A stretch of DNA of 64,000 bases from Anthoceros angustus. Taxonomy: Eukaryota; Streptophyta; Anthocerotopsida; Anthocerotales; Anthocerotaceae. The stretch spans positions 744,001 to 808,000 of the forward strand of contig MU008167.1 of NCBI GenBank assembly GCA_010909165.1. The letters are read 5' to 3'. Positions 1-11,185 of the stretch are shown here, piece after piece; within the stretch, counting starts at the first letter, position 1, and every line of letters begins with the position of its first letter. The position numbers and the translations under genes are program-made. Under the pieces are notes generated by a model. That model saw nothing but the letters and a program-made list of their open reading frames with translations. It searched no databases and was not told where the DNA came from.

Positions 1-1290
1 TGAGTATGTAACTCAAAGTGAATGTCACTAGGCCATCGAGGGCTACGAGAGCCGGAGGTAGAAGCACCATCCGGGCGTGACCAGGAGCCAAGAAGGTGTC
101 CAAGATGTGCTAGCGGACTCATCAAAGGTGACAGCGTGCAGTTTGAGTGTGGGTATTCAAGTCCACCACTTGTATGCCTTGCGATCCTCGCCATAGCCCA
201 CAAATACCAACTTACGAGCACGAGCAGAGGGTCGAAGGATATGGGCAGTGGGCATCCAAAGATACGAAGATGAGAGAAGGGTTTACTCCCATGCCAAGAC
301 TCATAAGGAGTCCACCAAGAACGGACTTGAAAGCACTCGAGGCGATATAAGCAGTGATTCCGCCCGTAAGGACTTAGGCAATTGGGATTGAGCGAGCATA
401 GCTCGCGCCATGGCCAAAAGATCACCATTGGCTTTTTCCGCAACTCCATTATGCTGGGAGGTATAGGGAACCGTAAACTGACGAAGGATCCCCCTCTCTT
501 GACAAAAGTACTTGAACTGGTGATTGTTAAGTTCCCCAGCATTGTCAGATCTAATGCACCGCAGCTTACAACCAGTTTGCAGCTCGGCCATAGTAACAAA
601 GAGAGAAAATACACCGAAGGAGTCACTCTTCAAACGAAGCGGGTAAGCAAAAGTATAACGACTGAAGTCATCCACAACAGTCATAAAGTGATTAGCCCCG
701 CCAAGTGAAGAGACAGGGAGTGGCCCACAAAGATCAATGTGGACAAGCTCCAAGGGCTTAGTAGCCCGACGTGCAAGAAGATCAGAATACGGTGAACCGC
801 GTTGCTTAGCATAAATACAAGATTCACACAACGATGGCGTCTTTGTAAAAGTAGGCAGCCTATCCCTAAAAAAATCATGCTTAGACATCTCTAAGAGCTT
901 GGAATGATTAATGTGGCCAAGCCTAAAGTGCCAGAGAAAAGCATCACCAAGACGTGAGCTCCGATGGCGATGGCGGCACCGGTGGAGCCGACGCTGCCAA
1001 CATGGGCTTGCCGTTGAAGACATATAAATCATGGCGAGGATGGCCTCGTGCAATAACACGGCCCGGATGAATAGACCGAGTGAGTAAACAATCACCACGG
1101 CCAAAGTCCAGCCTGTAGATGCCATCCTTAACCAAGTGACGAACGGAGATTAAATTCTTGGCCATCTAAGGTACATGCAGCACATCAGTGAGTAGAAGGG
1201 AAAAACCATCTTCCAATTCGAAAGTCACTGAGCAAGTGCCCGCTATTGAGAGGCCAGAGTCATCGCCAAGCAGAACAAAGCGATGAGGAG
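1..1290 (-). pseudogene. Copia pol fragment: protease end, pre-integrase, integrase core
   Basis: On the minus strand the protease end reads into MAKNLISVRHLVKDG with one in-frame stop (TAG) near 1168. The GAG-pre-integrase motif follows (WHFRLGHINHSKLLEMSK, about 930-890). The integrase core then shows the HIDLCGPLP motif, VVDDFSRYTF, the RSDNAGE catalytic region and the AEKANGDLLAMAR helix (about 750-400). After about 360 the frame breaks, and the integrase C-terminal 'WTPYESWHG' and 'VFVGYGEDRKAYK' motifs appear in other frames down to base 1. Integrase would insert the cDNA, but this copy has stops and frameshifts and cannot act. The open stretch 1125-301 is the best-preserved part. Confidence 0.85.
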
Positions 1291-2027
1291 CATCAGCCGC
1301 CGAATATGGATCTAGCTACTAGATCAAGTGATCCTCAGGATGTAGGTCTCCAGTCACGCTCTTGCAGCAGAATCGTTAGCACATCGGCTAAGGAAGATCC
1401 AAGATGATGTAGACACTTGGGCGCCGATGATAATCCAAAACCTCGAGCAGAATTACGATTTGATGAGCGTGAACGGGCGGCCTGATCGTGCTTCCTCCTT
1501 GCCTCAGCATGGTTGCGTCGTTATTTGCGACCCATAGTGCTTGTGCTTGAAGATTAAGAGGCTAAAAGCAAAAGCAAAAGTAGGCAGATTGCTTAGAAGA
1601 ATGTAAGCAACAATGATGCTATTCTTAAGCAAAATTAACCTACAAAAGGCCCAATGACTAGGCCTTATAGAATCACAAGAACTAGAAGGGTTTCTAGAAC
1701 CCATAACCAATCAATTTAGAATAATTGGTTTGATTATATGGAAATTGAACTGATGAAAATAATCAGTAAAGTAGCTATGATAATTACTTTACTTAGAAAG
1801 TTCTAAGCTAATTATTTTCACTTAGCAATGGTATGATGGGCAACATGAGTTTCTACATGACTGTAAAACTAGCGGATGCTGCCTATGATGTAGATGATAG
1901 TCTACTATCGGAAATGCATATCGAAATGCATTTTCATCAACTAAAATTGGGTATGAGGTTGCTAGCTTATCTTCCTAAGTTGATTAGAGAAGAAAACTAG
2001 CAACAAAGCCAATGAAATATCACATGA

Positions 2028-2038
2028 CTCTGATACCA
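2028..2038 (-). promoter_or_regulatory. Retrotransposon primer-binding site
   Basis: Minus strand TGGTATCAGAG, complementary to the 3' end of initiator tRNA-Met. This is the standard Copia primer site, two bases inside the LTR. Confidence 0.85.
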
Positions 2039-2040
2039 AG

Positions 2041-2261
2041 TTAGAGATGCATATGCGGAAGCGTCTTGTATCAAGCAGATGCTTTATTAACAATGAGTAT
2101 GTTCGGTTCATAGGTGGGCTTATAAAGGATGGTTACGAGGGGGTGTGTCCTTTCACTAGCCTGCTAGTTAACTAACTACCAACTAGTTGAGTCTAGTTTG
2201 ACTAATCCACATTGGGTCTGGTCTAGTCGACCTTAACCAATGCGGTTTGCACTATTTCTAA
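2041..2261 (-). repeat. Copia 5' LTR
   Basis: This 221-bp block lies directly upstream, in element orientation, of the primer-binding site. Read on the minus strand it starts TTAGAAATAGT and ends GCATCTCTAA, giving a short TTAGA/TCTAA terminal inverted repeat in place of the usual TG..CA. It contains a TATAAG-type TATA element (about 2116-2121) and an AATAAA-type signal (about 2083-2088), as expected for U3/R. The partner LTR would lie left of the window. Confidence 0.7.
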
Positions 2262-2343
2262 CTTAGATGGCAAGCAAGAATAGACGCCATGCACAACTTG
2301 AAGCGGGACAAAGCACCACTGTAGTCTAGCTTGGTAGGTTCCT

Positions 2344-2811
2344 TTGATTACTCACAGATTTGGCATAGGCAGGTACCTTGTGTTGGCTCTTGCAAGCATA
2401 GGTGGAGGCGTCCTGATGTTAGCAACATCTGTCTCCTCAACTTCAGCAGTGGGAGCACTAGGTTTTGTGGCACCCTCCAATTTTGGAGCAGTCTGCGAGG
2501 ACAAAGTGGAAATGGATTTACCTGGGTCTATGCCGTTGGGGATTCCCACGAACTTGGGGTTGTTGTCACAAAGCGTTGCCATTGCACCAAAGTGTGGCCA
2601 AGAGAAGTTTGTTTGGCTAGAGCTTGCCTTCATGTCCTTCTCCTTCCTCGGCGTTATTTACGGGCTTTCCGTAGCTAGCCTGGGCTACATGGAAATTGAC
2701 CCTGAGCAGACACCCAAAAAAAAATTAAAACTGCTACGAAGGGCAGATCCGTGCGACATGGTGGCAGCTCAAACTAACCGTCGGCAAACTTCTACAACCC
2801 GTAAGTACTAG
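2344..2811 (+). CDS. Hypothetical ORF with hydrophobic segments
   Basis: A 155-codon open frame that I do not recognise. The translation has two hydrophobic stretches (residues about 10-45 and 95-115) and a Lys/Arg-rich tail, so it could resemble a small membrane protein. There is no family motif, and the ORF sits between a dead retroelement and the 3' end of the RRN7-like gene. Other frames overlap it (2331-2678 plus, 2352-2633 minus). It may be a chance frame or a gene fragment. Confidence 0.2.
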   Translation: MITHRFGIGRYLVLALASIGGGVLMLATSVSSTSAVGALGFVAPSNFGAVCEDKVEMDLPGSMPLGIPTNLGLLSQSVAIAPKCGQEKFVWLELAFMSFSFLGVIYGLSVASLGYMEIDPEQTPKKKLKLLRRADPCDMVAAQTNRRQTSTTRKY

Positions 2812-3397
2812 CAATGCACAGCATTAGAAAATTGAAAACTGAAGCAACGAAAAGGCTGGCTAGCTATGCCGTCGGGCGTGCAATGTGTGCGTGTGTGACC
2901 ATTTTTTTTGCAGTGTGTTCAGATAGGTTACCAGCAACCGTGCCTGTCTTCATGCCATGATCGATATCTTTAGGTCATTAAATATAATTCCAGGATTTAT
3001 TATACGAATATCCGGATATATTCGTTATTGGTTCCATATGCCAGCTTCGCGCATTGCATTTTCATCGTGCGGGAGGTTCACTCCAGACCGGCTTCGCGCA
3101 CGGCATTCGGCATTTTTATCGAGCGGGAAATTCTCTGGGGTGTGGCGGATTGAAGAATTGGGGAGGGGCGTTTCCTATCGCCACTATGTTCAATGCTTTT
3201 ACAATGTTACAAGAACACCACGGCTCCAAAGTGTGCCCTCGAGGTACTTGAAGATGGCTTCTCATCAACCGACCTACTGCTTTCTGGATTGTTACATCGT
3301 AAACAAACACTGGCTTGAGAAAGCACAGAACTTACAGCGCCCTGTTGGCTTGATGAGAGCAAACGCATCCACGACCAGCCGAATAATTGCATCTCAC
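2812..3397. other. Gene-free spacer
   Basis: No coding signal seen. It separates the hypothetical ORF from the stop codon of the RRN7-like gene and probably holds that gene's 3' UTR on the minus strand. Confidence 0.5.
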
Positions 3398-6134
3398 TTA
3401 CACCTCCAAGCCGGGTTCCCTGTTCCCTTCTGTCCTCTCCCGGTCCAACGTTTGCATCGTCGTGATAAAGCCCTCCACTGTAACTTCAATTCTTCGCAAA
3501 CTCTTTTCAACATTTTGGACGGTGAGATGCAGTGCTTGGGGGTGGACCCTCAGAAGCTTGGAGCAAGCCCGCAGCACTTTGAAATAGTCCTTGTGGACAC
3601 TGAACTGGCCTGTTTTGCCTTTCGTAAAAGTGTACCTCACATAGCTATCTGAACGTAACTTTACCATGCCGGCAGCTATGCTTTTGAAGCCCATCCTGTA
3701 CATTTCCTCGACAACCCCATCCGGAGTCCTACCAACTTCCTCTTCGGCTTCTGCTGGAAAAGGATGTGATTCTACGTCTAGGTCATCAGAATCCGATTCA
3801 GGGGATGCCCGTTCTTCAGGAGATACCTGTGCTTCAGGAGATACTTGTTCTTCAGGAGATTCCTCTACGATCTTTCCTTTGCCTTTATCACGCAACCCAG
3901 GGCTGACAATCGCTCTGCTCTCAAGGCTGCAAAATGCCCCTTGAGACTCTGATGGTTCACCAACAGCTGCAACTTTCTTCGTGTCAGAGGTCTCACCGTG
4001 GGCTGCCGACTCTTCCCTTGATTTCTGGAAACAAGAAGCCAAGGCCAAAGCTAAACATATTTCCTTGTTCCAGAAGACTGAAAGCTGCGATAATGTGGGA
4101 TGACTAAACCAGCTAAAAGGCTTCTGATATACTCGTCACCTGCTTAGACAGCTTCTCAAAGAGCCGATGGAACCGAGTTTGAAACTTTTGTTCATCATAA
4201 GCAAGGTCGAATGGAGGAAATATGACATCTTGGCAGTACTTGGTATAAGATTCCAGGTCCTTCTCAAATTCTGCACGGTCAAGCCGGACTGATGTCAGCA
4301 CTAGCATTCTGTCGTTAAACTAAAATGACAACCGATGAAAGCTGTGCTGTGTTGCTAGTAAGACTCAATGCACCACTCCTAAGGCAAGCAAGAGTGGCAG
4401 GACGTCAACCTACCAAACGTATAAAAATTCTGTTGTAAAGATTCGAGCTTCTCCAGCATTTGCTGTGTGGGCCATTCATCACAGCTCCTGGATTCCTCCT
4501 CTCTAACGCCTTTTCCAGCTTGATGCACTCCTGACTTGGCAGATTTCGTATTCCTATCTGCCGCTTCATCCTCCTCTTCACCCCCGCTTTGACCATCAAG
4601 CTTGTAAAAAATTTTCATGAGAACAACCAGAATGGCCATAACATATACACGTGTGGGCATATCCTCCTCTCTTGCGGACAGCCAAAGCCCAGGGGGGGTG
4701 TACCACTGATACAGCCTATCCCCATGAATCATCAAACGCTGTACAGGAAGCCCTAGTTCACCTGCAAAGCGTCTGAAGATACCATGGAAGTTGACAGGAG
4801 GCACCTGTAATCCAATCAGGTCTGCTATGTGCCCAGCCAGGAGCTCCACGTTCCAGGCACTTGGCACACTGTTTGGCTGGAACATGACCCTCACACTAAG
4901 AGGAAGCTGCATAGCTTCCTCCACAACAACACCATTTCGTATCACAGGCTTAACCAACTCGGTGAAGGCTGCAAGATAAGGTAACGACCCCTCATAAGCC
5001 CAGCCTGTGATGTCTGTGGGCAGTATAGTCTCCCGAACCACGTAACAGGCCAGATACACTATGGCAAGAGTAACTCTCAAAGGAACCCTCTGCTTAAGAG
5101 CTCGCAGCCACACATAATTGGCTTGCACATTGAAAGACGTTCGAGGCTGCTGGTGTCTAATTCCTTCATCTGTCTTCTTACTCTTCTTCTTGTGGCTCCC
5201 AACAATGTCGTCCATATTGTCCTCGACTTCATCCTCTTCCTCCTCCTCTACAGTCACTGCAACACGGAAAAACTCAGCACACGCTCCACAGGCTGCAACA
5301 TCTCACAAATTGTCACGTCAAAAGCCTCATCTCAGTTAGAGAAGGCAAAAGGACACCTTTCTTAACTCGCCGCTTGTTGGACACCTTGCTCTTCTCAGCC
5401 GCCTCAGCAATATCCAGCGCCTCCTGAGCCCAGACTCTGTCAAAAATGTGAGAAGCAGCCAGAAAACGGGGCCAGATGGAGGCAAAGGCCCCGCAAATCA
5501 TAGGCGTGACTTTGAACTTCCCCATCAAGGTCTCGCACTGCATTTGCACCATCCGCTCCAACCCTTGGATGTAGGTCTTCCGCACGGTGTTGGAGAACTT
5601 CTCAAACAGGATGCTCTCCACCTGGGCCCTGAGCTCCGGGGCAGCCAGGGCGGCCAGCTTGCTACTCTGCTGAGACAGGCCCTGGGAGGAAGACCCAGGC
5701 TGCGAGGCCTGGGCCGCGGCAGCCTTGCCTGCTGCCTCGATCTGTGCAGCCAGGTAGCAGGACGCAAATGTGGAGCCCAGATGCTGGCTATACTGACTTG
5801 CCACCTGGTGGGAGAAGTTGGGATACTGCGCCCCGAACACAGTGTCCGGCCCGCAGTCGTCCAGGAAGGTGGCGAAGGGCGCATCCTCCAGCTCGTCCCC
5901 GAAGATGGCTTCCAGATGAGCCTGCACCTGGGAAGCCAGGCCCTCGTTGCGGGCCACGTTGTACTCTCTCACGTGGCAGCGGTTGAATGCCCCCTGATTG
6001 TCGTCATCGAAGCATTCCTCCTGGTACTTCTGCGACTGAGATGCGCACACTGTGCAGTACATGAACCCATCATCCGCAATCTGCAGCTCAAACCCCCCGC
6101 AGCTGTCGCAGATGTTCAGGTCGTCCACATCCAT
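3398..6134 (-). CDS. RRN7/TAF1B-like RNA polymerase I initiation factor
   Basis: Predicted TFIIB-like subunit of the Pol I core factor, which recruits Pol I to rDNA promoters in the nucleolus. I propose four exons: 6134-5357, 5256-4419, 4308-4140 and 4024-3398, all GT..AG and phase-consistent, giving about 803 residues. An alternative acceptor at 5293 would add 12 residues. The N-terminus carries the RRN7 zinc ribbon (CDSCGG at residues 9-14, CTVC at about 27-30). Exon 1 has an Ala/Gln-rich stretch and the helical cyclin-like region (KTYIQGLERMVQMQCETLMG). Exon 2 starts with a Glu/Asp run and includes RVTLAIVYLACYVVRE and LPTDITGWAYEG. Exon 3 has the family motif KDLESYTKYCQDVIF. Exon 4 has an Ser/Glu-Pro acidic linker and the conserved end (DYFKVLRACSKLLRVHPQAL). 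The family assignment is firm. The exon 2/3 junction is the least certain point. Confidence 0.9.
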
Positions 6135-6289
6135 CTGCTCTGCTCTCTTATGCTATGCCCTGCTGTGCTGCCCACGCCGCCCCTCTCTATCAGTCTCTTG
6201 CGCCCCAGCTGAAGGGCTCCACAGGCAATCAATGCCCCGCAATTCAAGTATCAAACACCCGCATTCCAAAGGAGCCCAGTTGGGCGGCG

Positions 6290-6680
6290 CCGACTGCCTC
6301 ATTCCGGTTGGGGGAACGAGCATGCACCCCATCCCAGGTAGGCAACCATAGTCGGAGAGCAATTGGAGTAACGTCAGACCCCGACCCCAAGAGCCCAGTT
6401 GGGTGCACGCGCCCCATTCCAGGTCCGTTCCAAAGAGCTCAGTTGGGGATGCATCGATTCCAGGCCCCATTCCAAAGCGTCGACAATACCTACCAGAATC
6501 CAGATTAGTTGGGGTATGCACCCATCCCAGGCCCCATTCCAAAGCGCCCAGTACACCTATAAGGATCCAGATCAGTTGAGGCAGGCACCCATGCCAGGCC
6601 CGCCCCATCCCGAAGACCCACAGTAGTAGAAGGGTCCAGATTAGTTGGGGTATGCTCCCCATTCGTGCAACCGGAGAGTT
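6290..6680. repeat. Degenerate minisatellite upstream of the RRN7-like gene
   Basis: Imperfect copies of a unit of about 65-70 bp with the core CAGTTGGGGTATGCACCCAT followed by a CCAGGCCCCATTCCAAAGCG-like segment. Copies are seen near 6395, 6440, 6508, 6575 and 6640. The array starts about 150 bp upstream of the RRN7-like start codon on its 5' side. The repeat creates spurious ORFs on both strands. No gene is seen in it. Confidence 0.75.
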
Positions 6681-7385
6681 CCGATGTATTCAGAAAGGGA
6701 GTATGCATGGAGATGCCTGCACGTCGACACCCGACGAGTACGGCCCGTAAGGCCACGACATTATGGAGAACGAACGTCCTACGGTTCGGGACGGGACATC
6801 CACCCTATGCATGCATAGAAATGCCCCACGCCCAACCTCTACCATGACAGACCAGAAATGCAGAAGGACGGATCCATTAAAGCCAGAAATGCAGAAGACT
6901 TGTCACAGCCTCCAGTCTCCAGACCTCGTTCCCGTTCAGCCCGATTCAAGGAAGCCAACCATTGGAAAAGTGCACCACCTTTGTCCCCTTCAATCTCGGA
7001 AAAGTGCACCACCTTTGTCGTTCAGGACATGCAACGTTGGTTAACCTGGGAACGTGAAATCAGCAGTTCGAGTCGCCGGAACAGCGAACGGACTCCACAT
7101 CAAATCTCCACACATCAGATGTAATCCTGACAGTAAACGTGCAACAGCTTTGCCAGAAAACTAGCTCACTCATCTGGTACCCATAATTACCAACGCGTTG
7201 TGATGCAATTGAATGGCAGTGGCAAATGGCAATTGCAAACAGCTCCCGCTCACCTGACTGGACGGAACCGAGGGAGTCTCCGAAGAAAGCAGCATCCTTA
7301 GCTTGTGAGGAACGCTAACCCCTCTCCTTCATGAACTGCACAGGGGAGACAGGGGTCTTACACGGAAGGAATTGGGCAAGAGCTC
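6681..7385. other. Intergenic region upstream of the PPR gene
   Basis: About 700 bp between two divergently transcribed genes (RRN7-like minus, PPR plus), so it probably holds both promoters. A short direct repeat (AAAGTGCACCACCTTTGTC, about 6966 and 7000) is visible. I see no clear TATA box or other site. Confidence 0.5.
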
Positions 7386-10300
7386 TTGTGGCCCCAGACA
7401 GCCACTTGTCGAAGCCACTTGCGCGTTTGGCCCAGGATTTCCTTTCGGAGATCACCAATTCCACGAAGCCATCTACCTTGGATGGCTGCCCAGCTGGCTG
7501 CTCCGAATATACACAAAGGTGTTGCTGCTGCTGGGTCCAGCTGGAGCGTGCCGGATGATGGTCACCCTCTCAGGCCAGCAGGATACGGAAGGGCCGTGAC
7601 GGCTGAAACTGTGAGCAAACTATGTGAGCAGGGGCAAGTCGAGGGGGCCATTGAGGCTCTTGGAGTTCTGGTGCGCACAGATTGTCATATTACCACATCT
7701 CTGTTTTATCATGTCCTACGGGAATGTGTGGTTAAGAAGGATCTGCCTCTGGGTCGCCGTGTTCATGCTCTCTCCGTGAAGCAGGGGTATGAGTCGGACA
7801 CGTTCGTTTGCAGCCACATCCTACGAATGTATGCCTCTCATGCCAGGCTGCAAGAAGCTACGGATGTGTTCGCTATGCTTGCCAAACCCGATGCTTTCGC
7901 CTGGTCTGCCATCATTTCCGCACACGTTAAACTCGGACAAGATAAACAGGCCATACGACTGTATCACCAGATGCGGAAGTCAAGTGTGAAACCAGATGGC
8001 CATGTGTTTGTAGCAGCCCTGCATGCTTGTGCAAGGGGACTGGACTTGGAATCTGGGCATCAGGTGCATGCCCATGTGTTGGCTACTGGTGTCGAGTTTG
8101 ATTTGTTTGTTTGTAGTTGTTTGGTGGACATGTATGCAAAGTGTGGCAGCTTGGAAGACGCTCAGAGAGTGTTTGACGGGCTTCCCCGAAAGGATGTGGT
8201 GGTGTGGAATGCCATCATCGCAGGATATTCCCAGCATCGCAGGGGTCAGGAAGCCCTTCGTCTTTATGCCTCTATGCAGCAAGGACGTGAGGCTCTGCCC
8301 AATTCTGTCACATTTGTGTCCCTCCTGCTGGCTTGTGCGAGTCTTGGCAGCCCAGCTTTGGAGGAGGGGAAGCAGCTTCATGCACAGATTAGAGAACGAG
8401 GACTTCAGGCTGACCCAGTTGTAGGTGGGAGCCTGGTAAACATGTACGCAAAGTGTGGCAGCCTGGAGGATGCCCGGGCTGTTTTTGACAGACTTGTTGA
8501 AAAAAATGCTGTGACGTGGAATGCCATGATAGCAGGATACTCCCAGAATGGCATGGGTCAGGAAGCCCTTTGTCTTTATGGTTCTATGCAACAGAAAGGC
8601 ATGGCTGCACCCAATTCCGCCACGTTTGTGTCCCTTCTGCAGGCATGTGCAGGTGTAGGCACTGCGGCTTTGGAGAAGGGGTCCCAGCTTCATGTACAGA
8701 TTACAGAACGAGGACTTCAGGCTGATGTAGTTGTAGGTGGCAGCCTGGTGAATATGTATGCAAAGTGTGGCAGGCTAGTGGATGCACGGGGCGTGTTTGA
8801 TGGACTTGGTCAGAAAAATGTGTTCACGTGGAATGCCATGATAGCAGCATATTCCCAGCAGGGGATGGAGGAGGAAGCCTTTCGACTTTACCGAACTATG
8901 CAGCAAGAAGGCATTGTTGCACCCGATGCCGTGACATTTGCATCCCTCCTGCAGGCATGTGCAAGTTTGGGCACCCCTGCTTTAGAGAAGGGGAGGCAGC
9001 TGCATGCACACATTAGAGAACGAGGCCTGCAAGCTGATACGTTTGTGGGCAGCAGTTTGGTAAACATGTATGCAAAGTGTGGCAGCCTAGACGTGGCTCG
9101 AACAGTTTTTGATGGACTCTGTACAAAAAATGTGGTGACATGGAGTGCCATGATAGCAGGATATTCACAACAGGGCATGGGGCAGGAAGCCCATCATCTC
9201 TACTATGCAATGCAAGAGGACGGCAGTGCTACACCCAACTCTGTGACATTTGTGTGTCTCTTGCAGGCATGTGGAAATATGGGCACCCTAGGTTTGGAGA
9301 CGGGAAAGCAGCTTCATGCCCAAATTAAGGAACGAGATCTTCAGGCTGATATGTTTGTTGCCAACAGCTTGGTAAGCATGTATTCAAAGTGCAACAGCCT
9401 AGTGGATGCTCAGGTTGTGTTTGACGGCCTTGCTCAGAAAAATGTGGTGACGTGGAATGCCATGATTGCAGGATACTCCCAGCAGGGCATGGGGCAGGAA
9501 GCCCTTCGTCTTTACAGGGCTATGCAGGAAGAAGGCATTGTTGCCCCCGATTGCATGACATTTGTGAGCCTGCTGCAGGCATGCGCCACAGTGGGGAACC
9601 TAGCTTTGGAGAGAGGAAAGCAGCTTCATGCACAAATCAAAGAACGAGAACTTCAAGCTGATATGTTTGTAGCGTGCAGTTTAGTAAGCATGTATGCAAA
9701 GTGTGGCAGCGTAGAGGATGCTCAGGGTGTCTTTGATGCACTTCCTCAGAAAGATGTGGCTACGTGGAGTGCCATGATAGCGGGATATGCCCAGAAGGAC
9801 ATGGGGCAGCAAGCCCTTAGTCTCTACAGGGCTATGCAAGAGGAAGGCCTTGCTGCATCTGATTCTGTGACATTTGTGTCTCTCCTCCAAGTATGTGCAA
9901 ATGTAGCAGCTTTGCAACTGGGTAGGCAGCTTCATGCACAGATCAAAGAGCAAGGGCTTCAAGCGGATGTGCTTGTGGGTGGCAGTTTAATATACATGTA
10001 TGGAAAGTGCGGCAGCATGGGTGACGCACAGCAGGTGTTTGAAGCATTGTCCGAAAAAGACGAAATCACGTGGAATGCACTAATGGCAGGATACGTACAT
10101 CAGGGAGACAGTGAAGAGGTCTTCAATTTGTTGCTCAGAATGAGAAAGGATGGCATACAGCCAGATGGCGTCACGTTCCTCAGTGTGCTGACAGTATGCG
10201 GTCATACGGGTCTGGTGAACGAGGGGCGAGAGTACTTTGAGGCTATGAGCAGGCAATATGGCATCACTCCGGGGGTGGACCACTACACGTGCATGGTGGA

Positions 10301-10667
10301 TCTTCTGGGTCGTGCAGGACAAGTGGAGGACGCATTAGCTTTAGTACAGGCAATGCCTGTACCACCTGATGCAGCAGTTTGGCACACTCTATTGAGCGCT
10401 TGTCGAAAGTGGAGCAATGTGGAGGTGGGACAAAGTGCTTTTGATGAAGCAATGAAGCTAGACAAGCAAGATACTGCAGCATATCTGTTGATGTGGAACG
10501 TTTACAGCGGTGCCCAGATGTGGGAGAGGGCACAGGGGATGCGGTCAAGGAGAGCAAGAATCAGGGCACGGAAGCAGCCAGGCCAGAGCTGGTGGACCGA
10601 CATGCATGGACTGGTTCATAGTTTTTCGGTCGGGTGTAAGAAGTGTCCTGGGAGTGAAGAATGCTGA
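7386..10667 (+). CDS. PLS-class pentatricopeptide repeat protein, E/E+ type
   Basis: An intronless 1093-codon frame. PLS-class PPR proteins bind organelle RNA base by base and mostly direct C-to-U editing in mitochondria or chloroplasts. Residues about 1-70 are Arg/Ser/Ala-rich and look like an organelle presequence; a second in-frame ATG at 7482 is an alternative start. At least eight P-L-S modules of about 103 residues follow. Each carries MYAKCGSLEDA, a VFD..L..KNVVTWNAMIAGYSQ segment, EAL.LY..MQ and a TFVSLLQACA..G..ALE.G.QLHAQI..RGLQAD segment. The end shows E-motif features (YTCMVDLLGRAGQVEDAL, AVWHTLLSACRKW) and an E+/PG-like box (PGQSWW, VHSFSVG), then stops at 10667. The DYW deaminase domain is absent. 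The modules are unusually similar to one another, suggesting recent internal amplification. The target RNA cannot be read from this sequence alone. Confidence 0.93.
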   Translation: MWPQTATCRSHLRVWPRISFRRSPIPRSHLPWMAAQLAAPNIHKGVAAAGSSWSVPDDGHPLRPAGYGRAVTAETVSKLCEQGQVEGAIEALGVLVRTDCHITTSLFYHVLRECVVKKDLPLGRRVHALSVKQGYESDTFVCSHILRMYASHARLQEATDVFAMLAKPDAFAWSAIISAHVKLGQDKQAIRLYHQMRKSSVKPDGHVFVAALHACARGLDLESGHQVHAHVLATGVEFDLFVCSCLVDMYAKCGSLEDAQRVFDGLPRKDVVVWNAIIAGYSQHRRGQEALRLYASMQQGREALPNSVTFVSLLLACASLGSPALEEGKQLHAQIRERGLQADPVVGGSLVNMYAKCGSLEDARAVFDRLVEKNAVTWNAMIAGYSQNGMGQEALCLYGSMQQKGMAAPNSATFVSLLQACAGVGTAALEKGSQLHVQITERGLQADVVVGGSLVNMYAKCGRLVDARGVFDGLGQKNVFTWNAMIAAYSQQGMEEEAFRLYRTMQQEGIVAPDAVTFASLLQACASLGTPALEKGRQLHAHIRERGLQADTFVGSSLVNMYAKCGSLDVARTVFDGLCTKNVVTWSAMIAGYSQQGMGQEAHHLYYAMQEDGSATPNSVTFVCLLQACGNMGTLGLETGKQLHAQIKERDLQADMFVANSLVSMYSKCNSLVDAQVVFDGLAQKNVVTWNAMIAGYSQQGMGQEALRLYRAMQEEGIVAPDCMTFVSLLQACATVGNLALERGKQLHAQIKERELQADMFVACSLVSMYAKCGSVEDAQGVFDALPQKDVATWSAMIAGYAQKDMGQQALSLYRAMQEEGLAASDSVTFVSLLQVCANVAALQLGRQLHAQIKEQGLQADVLVGGSLIYMYGKCGSMGDAQQVFEALSEKDEITWNALMAGYVHQGDSEEVFNLLLRMRKDGIQPDGVTFLSVLTVCGHTGLVNEGREYFEAMSRQYGITPGVDHYTCMVDLLGRAGQVEDALALVQAMPVPPDAAVWHTLLSACRKWSNVEVGQSAFDEAMKLDKQDTAAYLLMWNVYSGAQMWERAQGMRSRRARIRARKQPGQSWWTDMHGLVHSFSVGCKKCPGSEEC

Positions 10668-11185
10668 CTCTTGAATGAGTAGGGAAGGTTACGTGCTACG
10701 TGTGGACTCGGTTTCTGGCAGAAGTATCTGATGAGGATAGGCCATTTACCTCTGAGTGCACAGCGAGGAACGTTCAGGTACGCAGTGTAGAGAGTGAAGC
10801 CCCAGAATAATCGACAGCGTTGTTCCGCTTCCGTACACATGGAGAAGTTGGTGATGCCTTCGAAAGCCAAACTCTCGAAGGGATGCCAATTCCCATGCCC
10901 AACTGAAGAGTTCCAGACGCAACATGCAGGGCTAAGAAGAGACAACAGGGTGCACCTTCAAGGTCGTGTTGGTGAAGCAGAAGTCCGGGGGCAATGGCTT
11001 CTGAAACAGCTTTGTGCAGGCGTCTTTCTGGATGTAATATGCAGGTTGTCAATGGCCTCCGAAGTCCTTACCAAGTTTGTTGGCGAGACAAAAGAAGAAC
11101 TTGAGGGCGGCATCAAGGGGATGGCCAAGAGCTTTCCAGTTCAAATCTAATGCTGGCTGAAACTAGGTCTGGCTGAGACGATTGA

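Larger units (their letters stand above)
1..2261 (-). mobile_element. Truncated Ty1/Copia retrotransposon, 5' half
   Basis: A minus-strand element runs off the left edge of the window. Reading leftwards it has an LTR (2041-2261), a primer-binding site (2028-2038), a degraded leader/gag stretch in which I cannot read a gag protein (about 1290-2027), then protease-end, GAG-pre-integrase and integrase sequence (about 1290 to 1). RT and RNase H would lie outside the window. The order PBS, protease, integrase is the Copia order. The reading frame is interrupted several times, so the copy is dead. Confidence 0.88.

Noticed and set aside
2957-3652. 231-codon plus ORF
   Set aside because: It overlaps the conserved last exon of the RRN7-like gene on the other strand and has no family motif.
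5448-6212. 254-codon plus ORF
   Set aside because: Antisense of RRN7-like exon 1, which carries the zinc ribbon and conserved helices.
7980-8693. 237-codon minus-strand ORF opposite the PPR gene
   Set aside because: It is the antisense shadow of repeated PPR modules, and its repetitive sequence follows the module period.
7386-10667. Repetitive structure considered as a CRISPR-like or satellite array
   Set aside because: The period of about 310 bp corresponds to in-frame PPR modules, so it is a coding repeat.
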